Positions 21,718 to 32,541 are shown, counted from the first letter of the stretch. The stretch: 64,000 nt of DNA from Bedellia somnulentella (GCA_963576735.1 OY755191.1:12925608-12989607), one strand, 5' to 3'. The notes: generated by a model from the sequence alone, not told the origin. Numbers and translations: made by a program.

Positions 21718-22786
21718 GGTGTCCCAAGAAATAGTGTCAAGCGGAAGTCCAAGGGCAGAATACCCCTAGGGGTACCCGAAATACCCCCATGTATGTTCCT
21801 GCGACTTTTTGTAGTTTTCGAGATATGATTTTTTTTCATATTTTTTTTTTAAACCTTATTTGACATTATTGGTCACGGAGACATCAATTGTTGAGATACA
21901 AGCTTGATTTTTTTTTCTGAAATAGGTGAACAGTAGCAATTGTGAGCCGATATGCTACTATTAAGCCATTAAGAAAATGTTGAATCTTAAATTTGTTAAA
22001 ATGTTTAAATTAAAGATCTCTTTTGAAACAATTTAAAAAAAAAACTTATCCCAAAAATGTCTCCAAAATTATTCTTAAAACCTTGTCAATTTTGTCAGCT
22101 GCTTGCCATGCAAATTTGATTGAGCTATCTCCACGACTTCATACTTGAAAAAATATTTGAAACACAGTAAGTCAAAAACACTTAATTAGATTGGGCCGAA
22201 TAAAACTAAAAAAAAAATATTATTGATTGTTTATTATTAAATCACAAAAAGTTTTCGAAATGTCGCCTTTCCTGCTCGATACTAATTCTACATCGCCTTA
22301 AAAAAAAATCTTTTAGTCGTAAGAACGCTACCCTTTTGCTTTTTATTGTTTCTTCTGCTTGTCTTAACTTGTCTTGCTGTAACTGTGCTTTTCTTTGTAT
22401 GTAGCAATGAATAAATGTTTTCTTTCTTTCTTTCTTTCTTTCTTAGTTTTGTTCATAGTTCCGCTATGTTTCTCATATCCTTGGCGTAAACTTATTCTTT
22501 ATAATACCCCCAAACGAAGAAATCGACGGGGTTTAAGTCGGGAGACCGTGGCGGCCAGGCAATGCACCACGGCCGATCCACTTGTCTCCAAACCTTTCGG
22601 TTAAGTGTTGTCTGACAATCCTCGCGAAGTGACATGGAGCGCCGTCGTTTTGAAATATCATAGGTCTACATTTTCTAAAAGACCGTCGAGATCTTGCCGT
22701 AAAAATCATAGTGGATGATGAATCGATGTAGAATTTGTATCGAGCAGGCAAATTACGAATAGTTAAAACCTGTTAAACCGTGATAG
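21718..22786 (-). mobile_element. IS630/Tc1/mariner-type transposon, decayed
   Basis: The left end reads TA then CAGGGTGTCCCAAGAAATAG at 21718, like a terminal repeat next to a TA target. The minus strand carries transposase remnants at about 22244-22751. The other end is lost where a family B SINE starts at 22787. A (TTTC)n run lies at about 22422-22446. Confidence 0.7.
22244..22751 (-). pseudogene. DDE transposase remnant
   Basis: The upstream frame contains PMIFQNDGAPCHFARIVRQH and DKWIGRG, the block with the second catalytic Asp. After a frameshift the next block reads WPPRSPDLNPVDFFVWGYY, with the third Asp. After more damage the C terminus RRCRISIEQERRHFENFL ends in a stop near 22244. 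These blocks follow the order of insect IS630-related transposases. The N-terminal half with the first Asp is not visible. Frameshifts make it inactive. Confidence 0.75.
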
Positions 22787-23146
22787 CCCAGTGGGTAGAA
22801 CACTCGGTTATCGTGCAAACGACTAGTGTTCAAATCCTACCTACACCAATTTGTCTTTTCTAAAGTCATATGTGTGGTTAATTTATCATGGTTGCTAACG
22901 GTGAGGGAAAACATCGTGAGGAAACCCACATGGCTGAGTTGTACTTAGTCATGTGACAGTGTATTCGTACAAAACGGCGATAGGCCTGCCCCCTATCACG
23001 TGAGTACACTGTCTAAGCAAAACGTGGGTACCTTCTCTGGAAACTAGATGGCGCTTGCCATGTGAGTTCAGGAGTATTGGTACCTCTGCCAACCCCTTCG
23101 GGGATAAACGGCGTGAAAGTTTATGTTATGTGTATGTTATGTTATA
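22787..23146 (+). repeat. Family B SINE, chimeric (head 1, body b)
   Basis: The tRNA-like head GTGATAGCCCAGTGGGTAGA with TATCGTGCAAACGACTAG is of type 1. The 3' half carries the body-b signature AAACTAGATGGCGCTTGCC, otherwise linked with head 2. The tail is (TTATG)n-like. Confidence 0.9.
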
Positions 23147-23621
23147 TAGTAAAGAAGATCTGCATTTAAGGTACAGACATATTGGCTGTCTAATAGACAA
23201 AGAGACGGTTACTCTGGATAGTCCCATTTCCTCAACTTGTAGCGTTATATCTCAGTCACCCTTACCAAGTAATGGGATTACATTACCAGCGCTAAGCGCA
23301 CCGGCAAACAAAACTGTTAAATATGAAAAAAGGATATAAATGAGAGATTTAGTATTTTGGCATGGCCGCCATGCGAAAATAGGTTAGGTTTTGGCAAAAA
23401 TACTAAATAAATACCTTTTATAAAGTTAGGTATATGTATATATTTGTATTTATTTTATTATATAAGTATGTATTAAGATATTGTATGGGATATTTAATAT
23501 AATTATTATTAGGTATATAAATTAATGTATAGGTTGTAAATAAGTTGTGTTTAATTAATTTCCGTTTAAATTATCGTTTATTTGACCGTAATTTAAATTA
23601 AAGAGTTATTCATTTGTTACT
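23147..23621 (+). other. Unassigned, with a short protein-like frame
   Basis: 23150-23339 is open and reads KEDLHLRYRHIGCLID, then PISSTCSVISQSPLPSNGIT up to a stop. Composition is protein-like but no family was recognised; it may be the end of a decayed ORF. The remainder is AT-rich. Confidence 0.25.
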
Positions 23622-23994
23622 ATGCCGTGATAGCCCAGTGGGTAGAACACTCGGTTAACGTGCAAGCGACTAGTGTTCAAATCCCGGGTCGGGCCTACAC
23701 CAATTTGTCTTTTCTAAAGACATATGTGTGGTTAATTTATCATGGTTGTTAACGGTGAGGGAAAACATCGTGAGGAAACCCACATGGCTGAGTTGTACTT
23801 AGTCATGTGACAGTGTATTCGTACAAAACGGCGATAGGCCTGCCCCCTATCACGTGAGTACACTGTCCATGCAAAACGTGGGTACTCTGAACACCAGATG
23901 ACAAAGTCACGTGATGTTCAGAAGTATTAGTACCTCTGCCAACCCCTTCGGGGATATACGGCGTGAACGTTTATGTTTATGTATATGTTATGTT
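23622..23994 (+). repeat. Family B SINE (head 1, body a)
   Basis: Full copy. Head GTGATAGCCCAGTGGGTAG, B box GTGTTCAAATCCCGGG, centre AAACATCGTGAGGAAACCC, body a CAGATGACAAAGTCACGTG, end TTCGGGGATATACGGCGTGA. Confidence 0.95.
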
Positions 23995-23999
23995 CATTT

Positions 24000-24138
24000 G
24001 TTACTCACCATAAAGGTTGACTGGAAGAAATCGCGTTAAGGCGATAAGTCCGCCTTTGTGTATATTGACTGGTTTGTAATTTTTAAATACTGTTTGTGTG
24101 TTGTGTATTTGTATGCAATAAAGTGTTTATTATTATTA
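24000..24138 (+). repeat. Family E LINE 3'-UTR-like repeat
   Basis: GGTTGACTGGAAGAAATCGC, AAGGCGATAAGTCCGCC, then GCAATAAAGTGTTTATTATT. Compare 5625 and 63175. Confidence 0.7.
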
Positions 24139-24139
24139 T

Positions 24140-24245
24140 TATACCTTGATCAATAGCCACATTGCGTGATCCTGAGAAACCTCTCTTGCTTCCCCCACTT
24201 ACATTGTTTTTATCACACATGTCCTGTTATTCTTTCCATTGACTT
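24140..24245 (-). repeat. Family C LINE 3' end, truncated
   Basis: Reverse orientation piece with GATCCTGAGAAACCTCTCTT and TGTCCTGTTATTCTTTCCA; the terminal module is missing. Confidence 0.6.
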
Positions 24246-24519
24246 TCATAACAGGAACGTTTTCAATCTGGTTATAATACCATCCACATATACAATAGGT
24301 AGATTAGAAACTCGCTCGCCCATCTAACTGTATACTCTCTGTCAGTGGGCAGTAGCTTTATTGACGATCGCACGATCCATTGTGTATTAAAATTCATAGA
24401 TTCAATATGATCTGAGCTGGATCATCTGACATCAGCTTGAAGAGAGAGGGATATTCGTAATGGCTTGGTGCTTCCAGGGTTCAAAGGTATTGTAACAAAT
24501 ACATATTAGAACAGAATAG

Positions 24520-24662
24520 AATAGAAAACTCTTTATTGTACATCAAATATGGAAAAACAATAACAAATACACAGAATGAATTAACAAAAGTACAATTGGC
24601 GGTCTTATCACTAAAAGCGATCTCTTCCAGACAACCTTTGAATGGAGAGGTCAATAAATTAG
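24520..24662 (-). repeat. Family E LINE 3'-UTR-like repeat
   Basis: AGAATAGAATAGAAAACTC followed by TTTATTGTACATC and GGCGGTCTTATCACTAAAAG, the complement of the repeat at 5625-6055. Confidence 0.75.
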
Positions 24663-24884
24663 TTCATATTCTCGAATATAATTGAATAACTCAAGTCTAA
24701 AATACAGTGAGTTAGAACAGAGCGAAATGTTGCAAGTGAAATAGGTGGTACTAAAGTGATAAAGTACATTTGACACAAGTTAGGTACACAAGACCAAGTT
24801 ACTGCTATTTATAAAGCCGATTCTATGTTATAGATTTAGGTATTATTGTGATGTCAGTGTTGTCACGCTACGAAGGTACATACT

Positions 24885-25006
24885 AATACATACATACATA
24901 TACTCATAAATTCCTCAGCCACTTTTGGAAGTTGATTGGGGAAAAGATGATAATAATAAAAGTTTTTGGTGATGGGTCTCCAACCACATCGCCCAAAAAT
25001 CACTTA
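24885..25006 (-). repeat. Family A, truncated on both sides
   Basis: Tail plus middle only; it stops at AAAAATCACTTAA where the next copy begins. Confidence 0.8.
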
Positions 25007-25252
25007 ACATACATACATATACTCACGGCTATAAATCCCTAGATGAAATAGCCAGAGCTAAGGAATTAGAAATTCCTCAGCCACTTTTGGAAAGTAAGTG
25101 GGGAAAAGATGGTAAAATAAAGGTTTTTGGTGAGGGGTCTCCAACTGCATCGCCCAAAAATCCCTTGAAAGCCCCAATACCGTTAGTCGCCTCTTACGTA
25201 CACCCATCAGAAGAATTGGGGTAGTGCTATTCTAAGCCGACACTACACAGCA
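25007..25252 (-). repeat. Family A retroposon
   Basis: Full reverse copy, ACTCACGGCTATAAATCCC to CCGACACTACACAGC, inserted at the edge of the previous copy. Confidence 0.9.
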
Positions 25253-25326
25253 AGACCAAGTTACTGCTATTTATAAATGTTATAGATTTATTATTATGAT
25301 GCCTGTGTTGTCACGCTACGATGGTA

Positions 25327-25528
25327 AATATATACATATACTCACGGCTATAAATCCCTTAACGGGGTAACCAGAGCTTTGGAATGATTAATTCCTCAGC
25401 CACTTTTGGAAGTTAATTGGGGAAAAGATGATAATTATAAAAGGTTTTGGTGATGGGTCTTAGTCGCCTCTTACTCTTCCACGGGTAGAAATGGGGTAGT
25501 GTTATTCTAAGCCGACACTACACGGCAA
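25327..25528 (-). repeat. Family A with internal deletion
   Basis: Reverse copy; about 40 bases between GGTGATGGGTCT and TAGTCGCCTCTTAC are missing. Confidence 0.85.
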
Positions 25529-25529
25529 T

Positions 25530-26170
25530 ACGGCCGGCGGCACGATGGTACTGACTGAAAATTAGTGTTGGGAGTCAAACGGCTCTCAACTTAGTACTGT
25601 GTCAGTACCAATTCGCTATTGCAATGGTGTTAAATATTCAGGTTTTATTAATTAGTCAGAATTCAATATTAATGTGTCAAGTTGGATTTTATTGTGTTAG
25701 TTTTAAGTTAATTTTTATGTTTAATATTGTATTTTTTATTTAATTTTACATATTTTGTGTGCCACAAATGGCGAATAAACATTTTTCTTTTAAATATAAG
25801 CAATTTGAAGCTGTGATTATTCTTCATTTTATCATGATTCATGATTATAATCTATTTTTGTTTGTTTCAAATAAATTACGCAATAAGCTATAACCATATA
25901 TGGAGTAGGTTTCTTTCCTTTTTTCTCTGTTACAGTATTTGTTTCTTATTATTTAATTATTATTTTTTTGCTTCATGTTTGTTAGTATGTAGTAGATATA
26001 AGTTTGAGGTGTTGGCTGAAAACCAGCGTACTCAGCGTTTGTGTCCTGCGAGACTTGCGCTGGGTACATTTTACGCTGAGCCAAGAACTTTTTGGTATCA
26101 TTACAATGTAACAACATGTCATGTTGTATCTAATTGTTAAATACTGTTTGTAATTTTGTTTTTAATACCA
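25530..26170 (+). repeat. 3'-UTR-like repeats ending in AATAAACATTT
   Basis: Two related pieces. 25530-25800 contains GGGAGTCAAACGGCTCTCAA and ends GCGAATAAACATTTTTC. 25985-26180 contains GTGTTGGCTGAAAACCAGCG and ends CCAAATAAACATTTCAC. Both look like the polyadenylated ends of old retroelements. The family was not identified. Confidence 0.4.
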
Positions 26171-26278
26171 AATAAACATTTCACTTACTTGCTTACTTAC
26201 TCATTTTATAAAGATATCTTATTTCGCCTAACTATACCTTGGATTGAGAGTCAGAGAAGTCAAATTTGTAGCCGAGCA

Positions 26279-26460
26279 TATATAACATAACATAAACGTT
26301 CACGCCGTTTTATCCCCGAAGGGGTTGGCAGAGGTACCAATACTCCTGAACTCACATGGCAAGCGCCATCTAGTTTCCAGAGAAGGTACCCACGTTTTGC
26401 TTAGACAGTGTACTCACGTGATAGGGGGCAGGCCTATCGCCGTTTTGTACGAATATATAT
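26279..26460 (-). repeat. Family B SINE, 5'-truncated (body b)
   Basis: Reverse orientation from ATAACATAAACGTTCACGCC to CGCCGTTTTGTACGAATA; head and central block are missing. Confidence 0.85.
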
Positions 26461-26604
26461 ATAGCTATAAATCTATCTGACATGACTTATAATATAAACT
26501 AATTGATATGATAACTGTTCCTTTGATTCCTGGGGGTCTAGCTTGCAAATTCAATTGCATACATAAGTATGATGAAGACTATAACTTCCTATAAAGCCAT
26601 AACT

Positions 26605-26765
26605 AACTTATACTCACGCCCATTATTCCCATTGGTGTAGGTGGAAAATATCGATCGCCTCTTTGCAAGATCCTGACAATTCTCTCTAGTTTCCCTTACA
26701 TTCATTATTCTTCTCTACATCCTCTTTTATTCTTTTCACTTCAGAATTGAAAATTCCTCAGCCAC
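26605..26765 (-). repeat. Family C LINE 3' end
   Basis: ACTCACGCCCATTATTCCCA, then the complement of the WRSIVSAYP block (GCCTCTTTGCAAGATCCTGA), to TCTTTTATTCTTTTCAC. Confidence 0.75.
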
Positions 26766-26871
26766 TTGTGGAATTTTATTTGGTAAACGATTATCAAACA
26801 AAGGATGGGCCTTTAGCCAAATATAATATCACTTAAAATGCTCCAAAATCCCTTAATCACCCTTTATGATA

Positions 26872-27034
26872 CTACATACATACATACATATACTCACGGC
26901 TATAAATCCCTTGAAGGGTTAGCCAGAGCTAAGGAATGAGACATTCCTCAGCCACCTTTGGAAGTTGCGTGGGGAAAAGATGGTGAAATAAAGGTTGGTT
27001 GGGTTGTGCTATTCTAAGCCGACACTACACAGCA
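26872..27034 (-). repeat. Family A with internal deletion
   Basis: Reverse copy that jumps from AAATAAAGGTTGG straight to GTGCTATTCTAAGCCG. A further scrap with CTATTCTAAGCCAGCC lies at 27062-27080. Confidence 0.85.
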
Positions 27035-27326
27035 ACATCCCTCAGGTAGTAATGACTAAGTGCTATTCTAAGCCAGCCATGACACAGCTTAATTCAATTT
27101 AATCATAAACTATAAACGATTCAATTAACCTACACACCACTATTACCCGATTCTAGACGGTGTACTGCACACGATGCACCAATTTTTCTTTAAATATTAT
27201 GAATCCTTTGGATTTCTTAATTAGACTGCGTTGAATATTATTTGACTTCAAAGAGGTATAATAAAATCAAAGTCTAAATCCTTTGGCTTTCTTATTATTA
27301 TTCTTATGGGAACACTTTTAGTTTCT

Positions 27327-27377
27327 CGCCTCTCCCATAGCCGAAACAGAAAATTAGAATTTTAAATGGGAGAGGCG
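27327..27377. other. Perfect 12-bp stem-loop in the R4/Dong 3' UTR
   Basis: CGCCTCTCCCAT and ATGGGAGAGGCG pair over 12 bases with a 27-base loop. A 3'-UTR RNA structure recognised by the element's own protein is established for R2-type LINEs and is inferred here. Confidence 0.6.
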
Positions 27378-27409
27378 GTACTCCCCGACAAGAGCACAGT
27401 CGGTCGGGG

Positions 27410-28568
27410 TCAGGGAGTCAGATTCAAGAACCGACGGACGATCCGAGCCGTATCGAGCAGCACCGCTTTCTGCATCTGTGCTGGAACCGACACGCCACAG
27501 AAATCCAACCGCCTCAAGTTGGTCGCGAGGCTGGTTGGAATTAACCCGTTCGCGGACAAAACAATTGGGATTATTTCTGTCGAAGTCACACCCCACATGT
27601 CGGTGACCCCGTGAGCCAGATCGAGATATTTCCGACGCTTCTCGGTTTCGGCTTTCACGACACCCTCGTCATGAGGGATAGTGACATCCACTAGAAATAC
27701 CCTCGACTGCGACCGATCCCATACCACGATATCAGGCTTATTCGCTAGAATAGTCCTGTCCGTGATAACGGATCGGTCCCAATAGATTTTGGCACGGTCG
27801 TTTTCTAGGATTGGCTCCGGCAGATACTTATAATACGGCAGCCTCTGTTGCAAGAGTCCGTATTTTAGAGCGAGCTCCTGATGCAGGATTTTGGCTGCTT
27901 GGTTGTGTCTGTGCAAGTACTCAGTGTTAGCAAGAGCCGAACAACCGGAAATAACATGCCTAAGTGACTCTCCGGGACGGCCACATGCTCGACAGATATC
28001 TGTGGTACCGTCCTTTAGGATGTATTTCCGATAGTTCCGCGTCTTGTATTGCACAGACAAAACCTTCGGTTTCCCCAAAGAGGTCCCCGAAACGCAGCCA
28101 ATGCAGAGAGGCTTTAAGGACCACGAAAGGTTCGTGAAGTACCTTGTAAAACCTCCCGTGCAGCTCCTTCTCTTTCCATACGGACTCCCGATCAGAGGTG
28201 CTAAGTACCTCCGGGGTTCGCCAATCCTGTGAGGCCAACGATAAGGGAGTCAGTCCTTTATCACTAGCGACCACCTCTCCCTGAATACTATCATCCGTCA
28301 TCGTCAAAAAATAGTTTCTGAGGTTGCATACCTCGCGGTTGTGCATGGTTTTGGCACTCAAGAGGCCTCGACCACCACACTTCCGCGGGATATACAATCT
28401 CATAACCGACGACCTCGGATGATGCATTCGATGAGAGGTCATCATCGTGCGGACTCGTCTGTCCAGAGCGTCGAGTTCGGTCTGAGTCCATCTGAGCACG
28501 CCAAATGTGTACATCAGTACAGGCATGACCCAGGAGTTAATGGTTCGGATCTTATTAACGCCTGACAA
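27410..28568 (-). pseudogene. R4/Dong-like ORF C terminus: thumb, zinc knuckle, restriction-like endonuclease
   Basis: The first segment (28568 to about 28050) contains INSWVMPVLMYTFGVLRWTQ, DALDRRVRTMMT, LYIPRKCGGRGL and FGETEGFVCAIQD. A frameshift near 28040 moves the rest into another frame: TRNYRKYILK, the zinc knuckle CRACG...HVISGC, then ANKPDIVVWD followed by VFLVDVTIP. The PD...D spacing fits the restriction-like endonuclease active site of R2/R4-type LINEs. It ends RFLNLTP-stop. The RT palm is missing because of 5' truncation. In intact elements this part nicks the target site. Confidence 0.8.
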
Positions 28569-28593
28569 GTAGTTATTATTACTATTCTTATTA

Positions 28594-28832
28594 TTGCTGT
28601 GTAGTGTCGGCTTAGAATAGCACTACCCCATTTCTTCCCGTGGGTGTACGTTAGAGGCGACTAAAGGTATTGGGACTTTTTAAGGGATTTTTGGGCGATG
28701 CGGTTGGAGACCCATCACCAAACACCTTTATTTTATCATCTTTTCCCCTCTTAACTTCCAAAAGTGGCTGTGGCATTTTCAATTCTGCAGCTCTTGCTAC
28801 CCCTTTTAGGGATTTATAGCCGTGAGTATATA
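28594..28832 (+). repeat. Family A retroposon
   Basis: Full forward copy directly after the TAA repeat, GCTGTGTAGTGTCGGCTTAG to GCCGTGAGTATATATA. Confidence 0.9.
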
Positions 28833-29013
28833 TAAATCTGCGTTAAATATTATTTGACTTCAAAATGGTGATTGCATTATAAAATGAAAAACTAAAAACT
28901 TACTCATAATTATTTCCTCAATCCCAACAGGGGTAGTTAGAGCTTGGGAATTAATCATTCTTCTACCAATTTCGGATGTTTAACGTCTTATATTTGCACA
29001 TAGACGCTTTTAG

Positions 29014-29252
29014 TGCTGTGTAGTGTCGGCTTAGAATAGCACTACCCCAATTCTTCCGGTGGGTGAACGTAAGAGGCGATTAACGGTATTGGGGCTTTTA
29101 AGGGATTTTTGGGCGATGCGGTTAGAGACCCATCACCAACAACCTTTATTTTACCATCTTTTCCCCACTTAACTTTCCAAAAGTGTCTAAGGAATTTCTA
29201 ATTCCTTAGCTCTGGCTACCCCATCTAGGGATTTATGGCCGTGAGTATATGA
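29014..29252 (+). repeat. Family A retroposon
   Basis: Full forward copy, GCTGTGTAGTGTCGGCTTAG to GGCCGTGAGTATATGAG. Confidence 0.9.
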
Positions 29253-29705
29253 GTATATGAATATTTGTTTCTATTTTACACAGCACTGAAAATAACTGAA
29301 TTAACGTTTTTACAGCTCAACAATACTTCAATTGCTTTTTATTAATAGGAGCCTTAGCTCTTAATAATTATTCTATCTTTATTTAATAATTTTATACTAA
29401 AAGTTTTGTCTTTGCATTTTGTCGCGAATAACCCAATCCTTTAAATAATTAAGTATGAACAAATCTTTGCTATGCAATAATTTCGAATGGCTCATATAAG
29501 GAAAGATTTGTCAGCCACATATAAAACATGAAAGATGACGAATTTGTCAAACCATCATTAGTATAGTAAAAAACCATGAAGTATTTGACAATACTCCAAG
29601 AAAGTGAGAAAGACATGGAGTAAAGTTGGTGGCACAGCAACCGTAACAACCAAAAATATTCAAAAAGGTGGTTCCATTACCGTTAATTACCTCGTACGAT
29701 ATTTA
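29253..29705. other. AT-rich, no gene seen
   Basis: Nothing recognised. Confidence 0.4.
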
Positions 29706-29715
29706 AAAATGACAT

Positions 29716-29959
29716 ACATACATACATATGCTCACGGCTATAAATCCCTAGAAGGGGTAGCCAGAGCTAAGGAATTGGAAATTCCTCAGCCACGTTTGGA
29801 AATTAGTGGGGAAAAGATGGTAAAATAAAGGTTTTCGGTGATGGGTCTCCAACCACATCGCCCAAAAATCCCTTATAAGGTCCAAATCCGTTAGTCGCCT
29901 CTTACGTACACCCACCGGAAGAAATAGGGTAGTGTTATTCTATGCCGACACTACACAGC
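29716..29959 (-). repeat. Family A retroposon with target-site duplication
   Basis: Reverse copy flanked by AAAATGACAT (29706-29715 and 29960-29969). Confidence 0.95.
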
Positions 29960-30204
29960 AAAATGACATTAAACAATATACTCAGTTGAACAGAGATACA
30001 CATAAAATTCAAACGCGCTCCTGACGAATATCTTCTGAAATCTACCAAAAGGAGCCAGCAAACCAGCTATCGATCAAGGCGTCTCATTTTTAAATCATGG
30101 ATCAAAACTATCTGACGCGCTGCTAATTAAATTGCAGTTTGTCCTGGCATCTGTTCGCCGGCACGACACTCCACAGAGATAGTTAGGGAGCTGGTGTTTG
30201 ACAC

Positions 30205-30540
30205 GAAAGTGTCTTCTCACGTTATGTGATTGGTTATTTGTGATGGACAATTTATTTTAAATATGTCAAACTAGCGTTTGGTTTTGTCGCGTAGAAAATC
30301 TTTTATAAAGTAAAAACATGTTTATAAACTGAAATTGTACAAACCATATTTTGAAAAAATGAAAAAATGTGAATGTAAAGAGTTTCTTTGTTGCTTCTTC
30401 TCTTTACGAACACCTTCCGAAGCAACGGATTAACGATTAATTTAAACCTTTGACGTTCAAAAAATGATAGTATTTAACTTTATTTTGAAAAATAAACTTT
30501 TTGACTTTTTTTTTTTGAAAGAAACAAAATGCAGGTGTCG
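30205..30540 (+). repeat. Dispersed ~330-bp repeat (family G, copy 1)
   Basis: Shared with 60635-60965: TGTGATGGACAATTTATTTT, GTCAAACTAGCGTTTGGTTT and TTGCTTCTTCTCTTTACGAA. No termini or coding function were recognised. Confidence 0.75.
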
Positions 30541-31029
30541 GTGTTTAATCGAATATTGCTTGCTATGCATCAGTAAACCGATATATTTCGTAGCCTTAAG
30601 GAAAGGAGAAATATAGGTAATAGGTTCGTAAAACAGTACAAGAAAATCTCTGTTTGTGATATTTTGCAATAAAACTTGTTCTATATATCTCAGATATTAC
30701 AAAATAATTTAGGATATAAACAATTTTTTGCTACACATTTTGTAAATACTTACTATCACATGATGTTTCATCATCTGGTGGTTTAATACATATGACATTA
30801 TATTACATACATATGACTAGAAGATTAAGCAACTTTGCAATAATGTACTGATTTCTAACTAGGTATCAACTTAGCCATGATAATACAAATATTAATTAGT
30901 TAGTTTGCTTATTTCATTCAATATCTTAGCCGTGATAATTTCTCATGATTGATGATTATTTTCCCCCCAATTAAGGACCATAATAAAATAAATGCTTCTA
31001 TACATACTAAATTTTTCTTAATATTACCT
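30541..31029. other. AT-rich, no gene seen
   Basis: Nothing recognised. Confidence 0.4.
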
Positions 31030-31104
31030 TTATTTAAAATCTTCTCCCCACACAAGTACCAAAAGCGGCTGAGGAATTTCGTATTCTGAAGCTCTTATGT
31101 ATGT
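31030..31104 (+). repeat. Family A fragment
   Basis: CCCCACACAAGTACCAAAAG and GGCTGAGGAATTTCGTATTC; truncated on both sides. Confidence 0.6.
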
Positions 31105-31129
31105 CTTAAAGATTGGAACTAATAAAAAT

Positions 31130-32130
31130 AACTTATTGATTGACACTAGGTAATTTCAATTCATACTCACGGTATTGAAATACTTTCTTGTAGTTAGACC
31201 ATATTTGTTTTTAGGATAAAGTATTCTGAGGTTGGTTATATATGACTTAACCAAGTCGCATCTGAAGATCCAGCTTCATTAATTTTTCTGAAAAACCCAC
31301 ACAAAGCGCCCAGAAACAGTATTTTTTTTAATCAAGTTTTGTATACCAGCTCCCGAGCTATGCCCCGTATTCATCTTCGTAAGTAAGTTGCGCCAAGTTC
31401 GCGCGTCGCACCAACTACAGCGCACTTGTTACCAGCTTTTTGTCCGCGGCAACTATATTATCTATTTACTTTGCTTAGCTTTAACTAACCTAACTAATGT
31501 ATGGGTGGAAAATAGGAGTACCAATGTACTCAGGAAAAAATATGGTTTATTGATCAACACTGATTTCAATTCAAACTCGCTCTATCAAAATACTTTTCGA
31601 AGTTCGTCCATATTTGTTTTTAGGATATTCCGCAAAGTGAATGTCTTGAGGTAGGTTACTTATGGCTTAACCAAGTCATTTCTGAAGATCCAGCTTCACT
31701 GATGTACTTTTTCTGAAAAACCCACAAAAAGCGACACGAAACATAGTACTTATAAGTAAAGAATAAATAAAGGAAAGAAAAATTTCGACACAGGCGGGAA
31801 TCGAACCCGCGTCGTCGTTTGTTTCGTTTTACACTTTTAAGTAGTGTTTGCTTTCCCTATCTCTTGTGGGGAGTACTAGTAATAATCCCTACATTAGGTT
31901 TTCATGAACAAAAACATTCAAATTACGAAACATAGTATTTTTTAATAAAGTTTTCGTATACCAGCTCCCGAACTATTCCCCGCATTCATCTTCGTGAGTG
32001 AATTGAGCCAAGTTCGCGCGTCGCACCAACTACAGCGCACTTGTTACCAGCTTTTTGTCCGCGGAAACTCATACCTATTTACTTTGGTTCGTTTAAATTA
32101 ACCTAACTAATGTATTGCTGGAAAATCTAA
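31130..32130. repeat. Tandem duplication (~430-bp unit), second copy split by a SINE
   Basis: The unit contains CTGAAGATCCAGCTTCA, CAAGTTCGCGCGTCGCACCA and TACCAGCTTTTTGTCCGCGG. It occurs at about 31130-31535 and 31555-32130. The second copy holds the SINE at 31749-31924. Function unknown. Confidence 0.75.
31749..31924 (-). repeat. tRNA-like SINE (family D) with 13-base target duplication
   Basis: Flanked by ACGAAACATAGTA (31736-31748 and 31925-31937). It carries CGACACAGGCGGGAATCGAA, the complement of a tRNA T-arm/B box, and the shared tail block GTAATAATCCCTACATTAGG. Relatives lie at 51576 and 54785-55262. Confidence 0.85.
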
Positions 32131-32159
32131 GCACATTCAAATACAAGTTTTTGGGAGCG

Positions 32160-32541
32160 TGTTGTATGTACATCTGTAATAAGCAAATTGAAATCTTTCG
32201 TGGACAATGCAAGTGACGTAGTAAAAAAAATTGATGAAGCTTTTACAGTTGTTGGTGATTTCAACTTGAATAGTTTAAATCAAGAGCATTTTGGACAAAC
32301 AAGAGCCGAAACAATATATTGTAAACAAATAGGCTTTTCTGTTATGGATTTCGTTTTGCTTACTGATCTTATGCCAATAAATGTTGTTGGTAATCATCAG
32401 AGTAAAATGTTGGATTTGGTTTTCACTGACTTGAATTTTCGTGTTCAACGTTTGTTATTAGTATTTGTTAAGTTAATCAAATCCTTGCCATTCACCTCTG
32501 GATATAGAGTTAATTTATATACTTTAAAAACACAAAAGTAA
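32160..32541 (+). pseudogene. LINE endonuclease fossil
   Basis: 32188-32541 is open and contains AFTVVGDFNLNSLNQ, the GDFN block of APE endonucleases, then NVVGNHQSKMLDLVFTDLN, which matches the LDL block. Catalytic parts before and after are missing or lost, and no RT follows because a family A copy begins at 32548. It is a scrap of a Jockey/CR1-like ORF2. Confidence 0.65.

Larger units (their letters stand above)
24785..25528. repeat. Tandem duplication of a ~95-bp unit plus family A
   Basis: GACCAAGTTACTGCTATTTA and GTGTTGTCACGCTACGA occur at 24792-24880 and again at 25253-25325. Each is followed by reverse-orientation family A sequence. Confidence 0.75.
27290..28595 (-). mobile_element. 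R4/Dong-type LINE fragment between TAA repeats
   Basis: The coding remnant (27410-28568) shows the C-terminal half of a restriction-like-endonuclease LINE. It is flanked by CTTATTATTATTCTTA (27290-27305) and GTTATTATTACTATTCTTAT (28572 on). Dong elements are known to insert into TAA repeats. The 3' UTR contains a perfect 12-bp stem, CGCCTCTCCCAT (27327-27338) with ATGGGAGAGGCG (27366-27377). The 5' side is truncated. Confidence 0.75.

Noticed and set aside
22395..22604. Hydrophobic 69-codon frame
   Set aside because: It is driven by a (TTTC)n run and antisense transposase sequence.
27366..27614. Plus-strand frames across 27.3-28.6 kb
   Set aside because: They are shadows of the minus-strand R4/Dong remnant, whose motifs are clear.
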